From Mesocentrotus franciscanus (lineage: Eukaryota > Echinodermata > Echinoidea > Camarodonta > Strongylocentrotidae), in assembly GCA_037976565.1 (NCBI GenBank), contig CP137666.1, forward strand, positions 61,192,605-61,256,604: a stretch of 64,000 nucleotides of DNA, in the 5' to 3' direction. Shown here piece by piece: positions 1-11,117 of the stretch (the first letter of the stretch is position 1; every line of letters begins with the position of its first letter). A program made the translations under genes and the position numbers. The notes beneath the pieces were generated by a model that saw only the letters and a program-made list of their open reading frames with translations, ran no database searches and was not told where the DNA came from.

Positions 1-909
1 GTACATAAGAGATAGGAGACTGCAAACTTACGATTGATTGGAGGACTTACGATTGATTTGGATCAATCGTAACTCTTTGTAAGACGGGGCCCAGACATTA
101 ACAAATATAGACGTACAATTATTAAGCTCATAATGTACGTACAGCCATGATCGTCATACCCGTTACGCAAGAGGCGTTTTTTTTTTATAGTGCGTTCATT
201 CCTACGCTAATCAAGCCTACGCGCAAGTAATAAGACGTAACGTTTGCACCTTTCATTTTGCATTCACTTTGGGCCGGCACAGTGTCACTCCTTCATGGAG
301 TGTAAATTACCATGCTAGTCACTGACGCAATCCAACGTCAGTAAATAACACCTCGTGTGCAACGGGCTTCGTCCAGATACTTTTTGTTTTTATAAAATCT
401 TTATTCAGATACAAAATCACGGATGACATCATACATAATTATTTACAGCAAGCAAATCATCACATGTTTAAATAAGATCAAATTATATATTTATATTTAC
501 TTGAAAACAGATTATAAATGCATTTCCTGTAAATCTTTAATTATCTTCATCCATCTATTTTCTTCAACTTCTAGTCTGCATTTTAACATAAACAAGAAAT
601 ATTTCCCTATAATTTTCGTTGCTACGTTTTTATTAAAATTCAAATTAGAATATTATCATTGATTCATATTCGTTATCATTAAAATTATAAATTTGTTTAC
701 CATATTTTATAATTTGCCTCCATCTTTGTTGTACAGCGATTAGTATTTTGGCATATTCACTCAACCATCTACTATCATAATAAATAAGTTTATCTTTTAA
801 TTCATTCTTTGTTTCTTCGAAAGATTAATCCATAACCGTTTAAAGATCTAAAAGTATTGTCAAACAAAAAAGTCATCCAGATATAAGTATAAGTACAGGC
901 ATAGCTTAC
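1..909. other. Intron of gene B (partial); nothing else recognised
   Basis: AT-rich sequence beyond the exon 3 donor. I see no exon, structural RNA or clear mobile element in it. Confidence 0.5.
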
Positions 910-1001
910 CGTATCTGTCGCACTTTGACCCTTCCCAGCAGGGATTACATTGGCACACACCGTCTCGACACTCGCCGTTGACGCACGATGAAGGAACCGA
1001 T
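910..1001 (-). CDS. Gene B exon 3: EGF-like domain
   Basis: Six cysteines (CVNGECRDGVCQC, NPCWEGSKC) in EGF spacing. Acceptor TTCGCAG, donor GTAAGC. Phase 2 in, phase 1 out, as in gene A exon 3. The next exon is outside the window. Confidence 0.85.
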
Positions 1002-4000
1002 CTGCGAACAAATATTGAAGCGTTTTTTGTTTTGAATATGTATTTTATGTATGTTCATGAGGATGTGGAAATAGACTTAACTTTGCACTTCGATCTATCA
1101 TCTTCAAGCAACAGAAATTCCATGTGAAGGAAAAAACAACAACAACAGTGCCACCCCTTCATATTTGATCTATGACAGCCTCCCCCCTCCCCTCAACAAC
1201 TGTTACACGAATACATGCAGCCCCCCCCAAACCATTTTGAACGTTTTTTTCGAGGGGGGTGGGGGGTGGCGTCATTTTAACATTGAAATACAAGCAATAC
1301 GTTATCTTAGCCAAATAAAAAGCAAAATCATGTTAGAATTATAACTTTCAAGCAATACGTTACTTTAGCCAAATAAAAGCAAAATCATGTTAGAATAACT
1401 AAATAGAATCCTAACGCCAGGGCGATTCTAGCGAAATATGATACATAGCAAATTACGAAGATAATTCTTCTCTAACTGGTTAGATAATGATCATGAAGAT
1501 TGTCATCTATTTCATTTCGCCCATCTAACACCCGTCGCCGTACTATATTTTTCTTTAAACAGGAGCCTTGGCTGAGTGAGTAGTTTGAGTAGCATACTTC
1601 TTGTAAAATTAATAACATCATGTTTCATTGACCATTGTATACCTTAAAATACTTTACACTTTACCTTTAAAATGAAAAAGTCTCCATGCGCGATATGAAC
1701 CGGTATTAAACAAACATTAGGAAAAAGGTTGCAAGATTTATGATGATATCATACAGCATTATCGCACCAACAGAGCAATGTTATGCGTTACCATGGAGAC
1801 TTTAAACAATCTACATAATCATCTCGGTTTGGCATCCCTGCTCATTTTCCCGCGTATTTGCCTAAATTATTGACCAGTGTGCCGACTGCCGGGCTTGCAT
1901 CCACCAAAAATGCAGACGTTTGATGAATTTGCGTTTGGCAAACATTGCTCCCGATACTTAGCTGAGATAAATATCAATCAATTTCAGAAGAGAGGCATGT
2001 GGAAATAGAATAATTTCATTTTTCATCACATATCTGCGTCTGTTCCAATATCTATTTATGTATGCATGTGGATGGGCGCTTTTAAAGGAGAGACACTCGT
2101 TTTTCTTAAGGTTTAGAATTTCGAAGGTTCGTAATTCCGAAACAGAAGTTTCCCATACCGGGGGGTCATAATTCCGAAAAAGATAAAGGCTCTGTGTCAT
2201 TTTCGGAATTATGAACCTTGGAACTATGAAAACTCGGAAAACCCTTTTAGAGTACACTATTGACAGAATTATATCCACGTTTGTACTACTCTACCTCTGA
2301 AATCCTTTAAACAATATTGTCTTAGGCATTTACTGTGACTCTGTAACCTTTTAGCGCATTTATTTAATTTCCCTAATCACTGGCGTTTTCTTTTTTCTTT
2401 TTATAAAACCAATTACTGTGATTTCAAAATTGTATCGTTAACTTTCAAAAGTGCAATAGGCCTACTCTTCTCTATTCCTTCTGTAATTATTTAGTATTTG
2501 TATTTATTTATTTTGTTTTTGTTTTGTGTTAGGCGTGGTTTTGTTAGTGTAATAATTCAGTATTTTTATTTTTATTTTTTAATAATTGATAAAAAATAAT
2601 GTATGAATCCAATAGTGTTGTTTTTAAAAGACATATGTTTAATTTGATATTTCACATGTATGTACAATTGTTAGTTGTTAATGATTGTATTATTACATTA
2701 ATGTTTTCATACTGTTATTGTATTAGGCAGGGCTTTCTTGAAAAGCAGGTCCACTGGCTTCCAGTGGAACTGAATGAAACTACCCTGTTGAAAGAAATAA
2801 TGAATAAATAAATAAATAAATAAATAAATAAATGATATTAAACATATCCCTACTTTACGGTCGATACCTTCGAACCTTATGACTTCCAACAGTAATAATC
2901 GGGGACAGCAATCCAGGAAATGGGCAGGGGACCGTCCCCTTTTTAATTTTCAGGGCCGCCCCCGAAATTTTGAAGAAAAAAATGTTGATAATGATCGCTG
3001 TATAGCAAATCTATGATGTCATAAGTGCTCTAAATTGCAAAAGATCTCTCGCGCGGTCGCTTCGTCAGAGGTAAGAATGTCAGAGGCACCGTCACTTCAA
3101 CCATCGCGAGACCTCGTGTAATATACTTTAGCATTAAACTATTGCAGCTGATCTATCAGCAGTAGGTATCATATAAACGGGGATACCTTTCGGTATCTAC
3201 AAAAGCTAGAAAATGCAACTTTTCAAATATCAATTTTTTTTAAATCTGAATAATTAATGAAGAGAAATGATAGAAAGTAAGCATCTCGATTGAATTTGTA
3301 GTGAATGTAATACGTCCTAGGGCTGTGGCGGTTTTTACTATACTAGTTGTAATTTTCGCCCAGAAAATACGGGGTTGGAGTGAGATTTTGACACTAGAAT
3401 ATTCAATATTCTAGCGTCAAACTATATAATATTGTGTAGTGAAATTGAGATGGAAGTGGTTCTAATTGTGTGGTAATCGAAAGTAATTATGGAGGGTGCA
3501 TCCATATGTTTAAGGGTGAAATTTTTGGGCGATATGAAAAATATAGCCCCATAGAAGTTGATAAGAGGGTAATATTGTCTTCAAATTGATTGTTATTTTG
3601 GTCTTATTCATAAATCTACTAAACCTTATAAATCGTCTTTAAAAAAACTCTTTTATTCTTCCCGCGCTTTAATATTGAATTCAACGTGGTGAAATGTTGT
3701 GTAATTGTACCAGTCACTCACAGGCCCCCGTTTAGTTCTATTCAGAGTGGATCCGGCTAAATCTCCTCAATACGCTTGAATTAATGAGAAACATATTATA
3801 ATCACGGTAGATCTTTAATTTAAATGAATTCAATCAAAATATAATTTCACCGGGTAAATTATTTAATTGTTATTTCGTTAATGGAATAGATATGCGCAAT
3901 TTTCAAGCCAAAGCGGTGAATGAAATATTGAAATATTACTTTAAAACATAATTATATCACTGATATTTTGAATGAACAAAAGCAGTCAATTTCTTTTAGA

Positions 4001-4623
4001 AATTCATTATTCATTTCGTCTGCTACCTCATTTATATCACGTGACCCATGAAGAACGTGTGAGAGTCAATATGGCGTTGCCATCGTTACCATTGTACAGT
4101 TATTAATTTCCAATTTCAGCCCTTAATTGACGTGCTCCACAATGGCATGGCTCGCTTTCCCATCTCGTCTAGTTTGATGTGGATCGATCTGATATCTATC
4201 GATTCGTTCACCGGAATTGTTTGCCAAATTTCTCAAAGAGTACTTTATCTAAAAAGGATACTCCAACTTGCCTTTTATCTGTCAATGTCAGAATCACTTT
4301 GTCGTAATTTACGCTCACTCATAGTATGTACGAGGCGGGGATGGGGCTTAGGGGTGCAGCCCCAAGAATTTTGAAATTACAAAACAATGTTTGGGCATCC
4401 GCCACCTCTTATTCGGGAAGTAGTTTGGTCTATTTGTATCTCTTACACATTGAATTAATGATTATATTATATCGTTATTATAATTTTTAACAACAACAAC
4501 AACAGCAATATAGTAATAATGATGACAATAATAATGATAATGATAATACTACTACTACTACTAATAATAATAATAATAACAATAAAAATAATGGTAATGA
4601 TATAGACAATACTAATAATGGTC

Positions 4624-4672
<49 letters not shown>

Positions 4673-7600
4673 TAGCAGTAATAATAATAATAATAATAAT
4701 AAAAAGAAGAAGAAGAAAAAAGAAGAAGACGAAGACGAAAAAGGAGAACTAGAAAAACAAAACAAGAACAAGAAAAAGAAGAAAAAGAAGAATATGATGA
4801 TTAAAAAGAAGAGAAAATTCAGAAATATTTTAAACAATAATTCGTATACTTACGATGAACACGATCCCTGTTCACATCCTTCAGGGTTTTTCTTAAAATC
4901 GCATCCAACATCCTCTGTTTGGCCACCGTCTACATGAATACCTTTACTCACAAACAATGAAGAAAAAATAACACAAAATACATCTTTATCGTTGGTTATT
5001 GAAACGAATTCCTATTCAGCCACTACGGGCAGTAACGTATTTATCTCACTTTAATTTACTTGATGAATTATTTCAGCCAATGTTCACAATGTGAGATGAA
5101 ACGAAGCATTATGTCTATACAATTTCTGACGAGATAACAAAAACAAGAACAGCATACAAAGATTCTTGATTACTACGAGTTTAGACATTTATATGTAAAA
5201 CGCTGTAATACATTCAAATTTTGTTTTTTATTGTAAAAATGACAGCATTGGTCTTTTAACTTTTGACATGTGTTATTTCACTAATAAAACCGAAATTGAA
5301 TTGAATGTGTGCCTTCTTAGTAAAGGAAATAAATAATATGATAACTAGAAAATCAACTAAAAGGCATAGACTATCAACCTTCATGTTCTCTTGTATTTTG
5401 GTTGAGGGTTGGGGGGAGGGGGTGGCTATGGGCAAGCCTTATCTCCGCTCCTGCAAAGCTTTTCTATAAATTGATCGCGAATATTGAAATCTGACTCGAG
5501 ATTTATTCCGCATGATATGCCATTGAACGTTGGTAATTTGACAATGATAAAACAATCGCATATGCAGAAGTATTGTCATATTGGCGTGTTCTATTTAAAA
5601 ATATCAAACTGCCTTCGTAAAATATCGATACCTTTTCTTTATTATTAGGCCTATGTATCAAAGTTTGTGTGTTTCTCCACACAATGGAATTCTACATTGT
5701 TCCAAGTAGTATATTTTACATACAGAATTGCATAGTACATGTATATACATGTAATTATATAAATCAAAGGAAAGATCTTTTCATGTTGATTGGTTGTTCT
5801 TTTCTTTGTCGGGAGAGTCTTTTGTCCAAATGACTGCCTTTTAAAAGCAGTGGAGCGAATAATCTAATCAACAATTAATTGGAAATCTGATATCAATGAA
5901 CCATTTGCCATGCAGCATAGCTACATTGTTTGGGCTACAACTGTAACATGATTGCAAAGTATTATTTGAACGAGAAAAAAAAGGTCAGACTTTCGTGTAA
6001 ATATGAGAGAAAATATATCACTACTGCTATTAAAATTAGCGTATTGGTTTAACAGCCTCAATTATTGGAGTATACGGAGTATAAACACAATCTGATAAAT
6101 GAACAACGTTGCCATTCTCCAGCTTGATATCTTTATACAGACCAACATGTGCAGTTTCCAGGATTATACATAGGATTTGGATAGATGAATCAGTTTAAAG
6201 ATTAAACAAAATATGAGGTAACAATAAAGAAAATAAGAACATTTTACCTGACTTCTTCTCGTGTAGTTTGATTTGATACATGCATTCAAATTTGTGTACA
6301 AAAGTTATTTCCTTTATGCGCTTTATTACGATCCTTAATTACGAATATAAATTATTGTTACCCAGTATAGCCCACCGAAGATATCTACTGATTTCTCAAC
6401 AACAAAAAAGATACATGTAAGCTGTTTGTTTGCACTAATTTTATTTTGCTCCGAATGCTACTTGTATAATACGCTTTTGATTTTATCTTCAAAATATCCT
6501 CTGTTCCCCCAGGGTAGTATTCCCCCTAATGTTAGTGAGTAGTTATTTTTGCTTTGCCTATAACTATTTAAAGTTTTGAGTATATTTATTTAGTGACCAT
6601 AGTCTTCTCTTTTAGGTAGTACCGTATCCAACATCGATTGAAAAACGGTGTAGGGGTTTCACAATTTTGGAGAGGATTCTTAACCCCTTTTTTATATCTA
6701 TTTTGGATACTACAAATACCCAAGTCAATGTCAGGATTGACACTACCATGTAGCACAAATTGCTACCGTTTCCCATTAAAAATTATTACCAAATTTCTAT
6801 GTATTTTTTACGTTAAAGGAACGGTATTTTGAACGTTTATGTTTACATTTCAAAATTATATTTCTATGTGCATTATGAAAACCGTGCTAATACAGCTTTA
6901 CTGTATTGTGATGTGAGTGTAAAGGTCATACTCAAAAGAAAGTATAGGTGTCAAAATGTTTAAATTAATTGATTTTGATTATTCATACAGTATCCGCACA
7001 CTGAATATGCATAGCTTATGTTCAGATAGCGACGAGTCGTATGCCATTATATATTTATATGCTTTTTCTTTTTTCCTTTTTCCTGGAGACTAGATCATGC
7101 TTTATCCGAGAAGAGAAATTTAATGTTTTGTACTAAATAAGGACGTAATTCAACACATAGTAATAATTTCCACGTTCTTTTTGCTTCTGAACTGGGACAT
7201 TCAAACAGGGAATAATACAAAGTAATTTGTTATGCTTCGATGACATTATTAGTTAAGCATTTGTACGTTACATAAATAAATTATTGCGTAATGCATTTCT
7301 CAACACCTTTGCAATTTATTATCATGCAATAATATTTTTAAAATATCAATTTTCCTGAACAATATGCCTTGTGACGAAAATGTTTCTTAAAACTCTTTAT
7401 TCGGTGAGAAAAATTCATTTTTGATTGGGAAATAATTATTTATTTAAAAAATCTCCCATGCAGGATCGTGTAGTATAACAGATTTGTTTAATGATCATGT
7501 TATGTTATTAAACTTGTAGTGCATTATTTCATAAATGCTCTTTTACATTTCATCGTCATGTGTATAGATTAGATGGTAACATAAACGATGAAATACGAGG

Positions 7601-7750
7601 ATTTGTTTTCTTATTTGATATAGGCCTGAATATATTAACGAACGAACTTATTACAATTTGAAATGTCACATTAAAATACTTACCATTTAATGTTAGGAAG
7701 GCCAGGGCCAGCCCGATCGTGCGAGCAATAAATCCTGTATGTATACCCAT
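910..7750 (-). CDS. Gene B: tandem paralogue of gene A, 5' part only
   Basis: Three exons with matching phases (7,684-7,750; 4,854-4,929; 910-1,001) encode a signal peptide and a Cys-rich EGF-like region in the same order and with the same intron phases as gene A. The remaining exons must lie left of the window. The two proteins differ strongly in sequence except for cysteine spacing and a few motifs (QGSCS against NGECT; CQCNPCWEGSKC against CECDPCWAGENC), so the duplication is not recent. Function is inferred only by analogy with gene A. Confidence 0.8.
1291..1396. repeat. Tandem duplication, 58-bp unit
   Basis: Two near-identical copies starting at 1,291 and 1,349 (shared AAGCAATACGTTA and AGCAAAATCATGTTAGAAT). 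They differ by a small inversion of two bases and one missing A. The duplication lies in gene B intron 2. Confidence 0.85.
2105..2250. repeat. Degenerate CGGAATTATGAACC repeat, copy 1
   Basis: Repeated short phrases such as GTAATTCCGAA, ATAATTCCGAA and TCGGAATTATGAACC in both orientations. The same phrases fill 54,595-55,275. Read as a dispersed low-complexity repeat family. Confidence 0.55.
2700..2833 (+). mobile_element. Probable retroelement 3' tail ending in (TAAA)n
   Basis: A unique-looking stretch (GGCAGGGCTTTCTTG, CTACCCTGTTGAAAGAAATAA) runs directly into about eight TAAA copies, the form of a LINE or SINE 3' end. No coding part is visible upstream. Confidence 0.4.
3387..3421. repeat. 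Near-perfect palindrome, 17-bp arms
   Basis: TTTGACACTAGAATATT, one base, then its reverse complement with one mismatch. It lies in gene B intron 2, with no coding context. Confidence 0.75.
4490..4800. repeat. Compound trinucleotide microsatellite (AAC, AAT, AAG)
   Basis: Runs of AAC, AAT, GAT and then AAG/AAAG spanning about 310 bp. The reverse strand reads as a poly-Leu/Phe ORF, which is an artefact. It ends about 50 nt from the gene B exon 2 donor. Confidence 0.9.
4854..4929 (-). CDS. Gene B exon 2: first half of EGF-like region
   Basis: Seventy-six nt, phase 1 in and phase 2 out, exactly as in gene A exon 2. Three cysteines (VGCDF, EGCEQGSC). Acceptor CATGTAG, donor GTAAGT. A long AAT/AAG repeat tract starts within about 60 nt of the donor. 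Confidence 0.8.
7684..7750 (-). CDS. Gene B exon 1: start codon and signal peptide
   Basis: Twenty-two codons plus one base, starting at ATG 7,748-7,750 (MGIHTGF). The hydrophobic core is IGLALAFL. The frame is open further up to a GTG but has an in-frame TGA and no earlier ATG, so this Met is chosen. Donor GTAAGT, phase 1, as in gene A exon 1. Confidence 0.8.
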
Positions 7751-10354
7751 TTTCTTGTGCTTCGAAACTGAATCCTCTTCAATTTGCTGCAAATCAAATT
7801 CTTCCACCGGCCAATAATTAAATCAAAAATATCACTTGCTAATGCACTTTGGCATCCTGAGTTAACATGATTGAATGGACATCGGTGGAGTTATCGCGAA
7901 AAATGTACGTTAAAGCAACATGGAGAATTGTAGAAAATCATCAATGCGCGCGCAAAACTGGAGTTAATAATCATGCATCCCCCACACAATGCACGTCGTC
8001 TGTACTTGATGATAATAAAAAATCGCGCGCTCCGATGCCTCGTAAATTTCATTTTCTCCGTCCGGATATGAGGGAAATTGAAGCTGGTATTGTGACGCAC
8101 TCTAGCAAACAATGATGGGATCACGTCCCCGTGTCTCTGGGCTAAGGAAAGATCAATAATATGGATGTCAATTCATTTGCTCGCTCAATCTCACCGGGGA
8201 GATTAAATTGCGGTGTAAGGGGTACAGATATTGCAACATTACTATGATAATTGCCGATGTGAGCTGGCGGGCTGATAAGATATAGGTTTAGAATTGCATA
8301 AATTACGTGCGAGTTTGAGTAGGCCTGAAGTGAGTATCTCTTTGCATTCAGATGTGAACACTTTCATCGACTGGATGGTGACGAAAACTATAGTCGACGT
8401 GTTGGCATGTTATAGAGTAAAGAATGTTTGGATATCATTCTTAAAATCTCGATTTGGATGATGATATAGTGTGTATGTCAATATTCAGTCTATTCCTCAC
8501 TCTCTCCCTCGCTCCCTATCAATCTCATTTAATCTCACTTTAATCTCTTCGCCTTCTCTCCCCCTCCCTACCTCACCCATCTCTCTCTTTCTCTCTCTCT
8601 CCCTCCCTCCTCTGTGTTTCCCATTTTTGTGTTGTCTCACAATGTCCCTCTATCCCATCTCTTTATTCTTTTGCTTTAAATAGTCTTGTTAAACTTTGCA
8701 AATACATTGTGCCACCAATGGTATATAAATCATTATATTCAAGCATTCATTCAATATTTGGAAATTTTCAAACTGAAATATCCACCATATTTTATCTGAA
8801 TTCAATATATTTGTAATGCACTCCAATACCGAATTACAATGTTTATACCCTTGCGTAGAATTTCTCCTTAGCTTAAAACGGTATAATTATGCTGATACCT
8901 ATATTCTCCGAAAATGTAATTCACACTCGAAAAAAAAAATAAAATGATAAATAACAAGACGTAGGATAAACTGCTAATTTGTTGTGGTTTCAATTGAGGA
9001 TTTATTCCCTTCGTCGTATTCTAATTCATTATATATCTTACGTATATTTACAAAACAAACAATTTTAGGATAGAAATATATAATTTCAATCACATACTAC
9101 GAAATATATGAGGCATTACCAACCGTATAGTATCATTCGACAAAAAAATGTCATGTAATATTTTTGTTAAACGCTCTCTGAACAAGAATCTCAATAACAA
9201 TACTGCTCACAGCTAAAAAATAAATTATTGATATTTTACAAATATTATCTCTGATATATCATGCTATAAGAATGTTTCGAACAGTCAAAGTCTTTGGTGG
9301 TCACATAATTGGATATAAAGTAATGTAAATAAAATGTTTTGTTTAAATACTTTGAACGAGAAATATCAAATTCAAAACAAGTATTGTAATTTGTAAGATA
9401 TTATTATCAAAGATAAATAGAAACAATGGGGAAAATTTTCTTCGTATGTCTATATACTGAGCTTTCAAAAATTACTTCCAAGGTATAATTTGTTGCTAAG
9501 TTGCTTTAATGAGCATGAATACAAATATAATATTTTGTTTAAGGGTCAACACTTCATAATAATGACGATTACAGCTGTCTGTATCAATTTTTTCTATAAC
9601 GATTTTTTTTTTCATAGATTAGTCCATGTCTACAATCTACAATCATTAATGACTGTTTTTACACAACATATACATTTATACAATTGGCACGTTATAGAAA
9701 TATAATATTTATAAATCATTTGCATATTCAAGACAAATCAGTAAACACAATAACCTATATCACCTCCACATTACCTTAGATAACCATAAACATGAAATAT
9801 TTAGGAAAAAAGGTACTTTCAATCTATTAAATTTTCATGGGAAAATTACCGTTTTTTTATATAAAAGAAAGAAAAACAATGAACGAAGCATACAAGAATA
9901 ATTTACAATTTATTTAAATTCTATATTATTTTCACATTTTGCTATTTTGACACTTATTCTCGGTTGGGTTGATTGAATTGCGATCAAACATAATCTCTCT
10001 TTTGGTTTCATTTGAATACAGAAACACATATTTATATAGCATTAGAGCCTCTGAATATCTAACGCTTTAGCTGCAGAAATTAGTAGTATTATTATCAGAC
10101 TGTTGGAATTTCTACTTTCTAATGTTGAACACTGGACCGTATTTATGTAGTTTATCTCTTTGTAGTGCCCCGACAGAACCGAAGTTCTTTTGCGATTGAC
10201 CCTCTTAATTCCATTTTAATTGTGTTCCTTTATTTTTGTTCATACATATCATCTGGAAAAGGCGCTATTTAAATCCAATTGTCATTATCAATATCACCGT
10301 TATTATTAAATTGTAAATTTCTATATATTTTTATTTCTATATATATTTTTGGTA
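7751..10354. other. Intergenic spacer between gene A and gene B
   Basis: AT-rich and without a supported gene. It holds a CT-rich tract (8,500-8,650) and a possible SINE tail on the plus strand near 10,240-10,312 (GGCGCTATTTAAAT, then ATTATTA). A CpG-containing stretch at 7,880-8,100 may be the gene B promoter region, but no core element is clear. Confidence 0.5.
8500..8650. repeat. CT-rich low-complexity tract
   Basis: Irregular TCTC and CCCT runs, for example TCTCTTTCTCTCTCTCTCC. Reading frames over it are not believable genes. Confidence 0.8.
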
Positions 10355-10360
10355 TTTATT
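10355..10360 (-). terminator. Candidate polyadenylation signal of gene A
   Basis: AATAAA on the minus strand, 166 nt past the gene A stop codon, in an AT-rich stretch. Other AATAAA copies lie further on (around 10,230), so which one is used is not known. Confidence 0.4.
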
Positions 10361-10525
10361 TTGAAATTTTGAAATAAATCCAGAAAGTTGATAATCATAT
10401 AGACCGCCTCTTTTTAGCTAGACAGTTACATGAGCCCCCGGCATAAACTACTCAACTACAATACCAGATGCAACAAAAATAGAAAAACACGATCAGAGCG
10501 ATTCGTGGTCGACGAGGGATTCGAA

Positions 10526-10626
10526 TTACGGATAACCCCAATCACCTATCAACGTCCAGTTTGAAATCATCGTCGAGTTCATTCCATCGAAGAATATTTC
10601 ACGGAGATAGAGACCAGATTTGGCAC
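10526..10626 (-). CDS. Gene A exon 30: C-terminus and stop
   Basis: Residues 1934-1966 and the TAA at 10,526-10,528. Acceptor GTTTCTAG. The tail ends WTLIGDWGYP; it is neither hydrophobic nor GPI-like, which supports a secreted product. An internal GT could be a donor to a further exon, so the stop is likely but not proven. Confidence 0.75.
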
Positions 10627-11085
10627 CTAGAAACATGAACATAAAAATTAAAACAGGTAAATATATAATTTAATGCAATTAATTCTTGATCTAAGAAAAA
10701 TGTATGACCCATATCTTGTACAAGGAATTACAAAAAAAGACAATTACTATGTAAGCTACATTTGAGTGATGCTTTATGAAAAATATACAATTCCTCAGAA
10801 GAAAAAAATGTTTGGTATATTTGAGACTGCCATGCCTCTCTCCGAAAACCGAAATTTCTATGGACAATGCCATAATAAAAAACACACCAAAGCTTACAAG
10901 CTACATGTTACTCTCGAAGTACAAAAAAAGCAATGCGTATTTTCATCTTTGTGCATCTTTTGTAATACAGGGAAGTAGTGGTACTGCAATGTATTCTACC
11001 AAGTTACACGAAGACATAACATTTGCAGAAGAAGAAAAAAAAAAGCAGAGTAGTAGAGAGAGAGGGATAGAGAGATATAATATAA

Positions 11086-11117
<32 letters not shown>

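Noticed and set aside
1149..1275. Possible inverted repeat made of C-rich and G-rich runs
   Set aside because: The match is mostly homopolymer complementarity without defined ends or target duplication.
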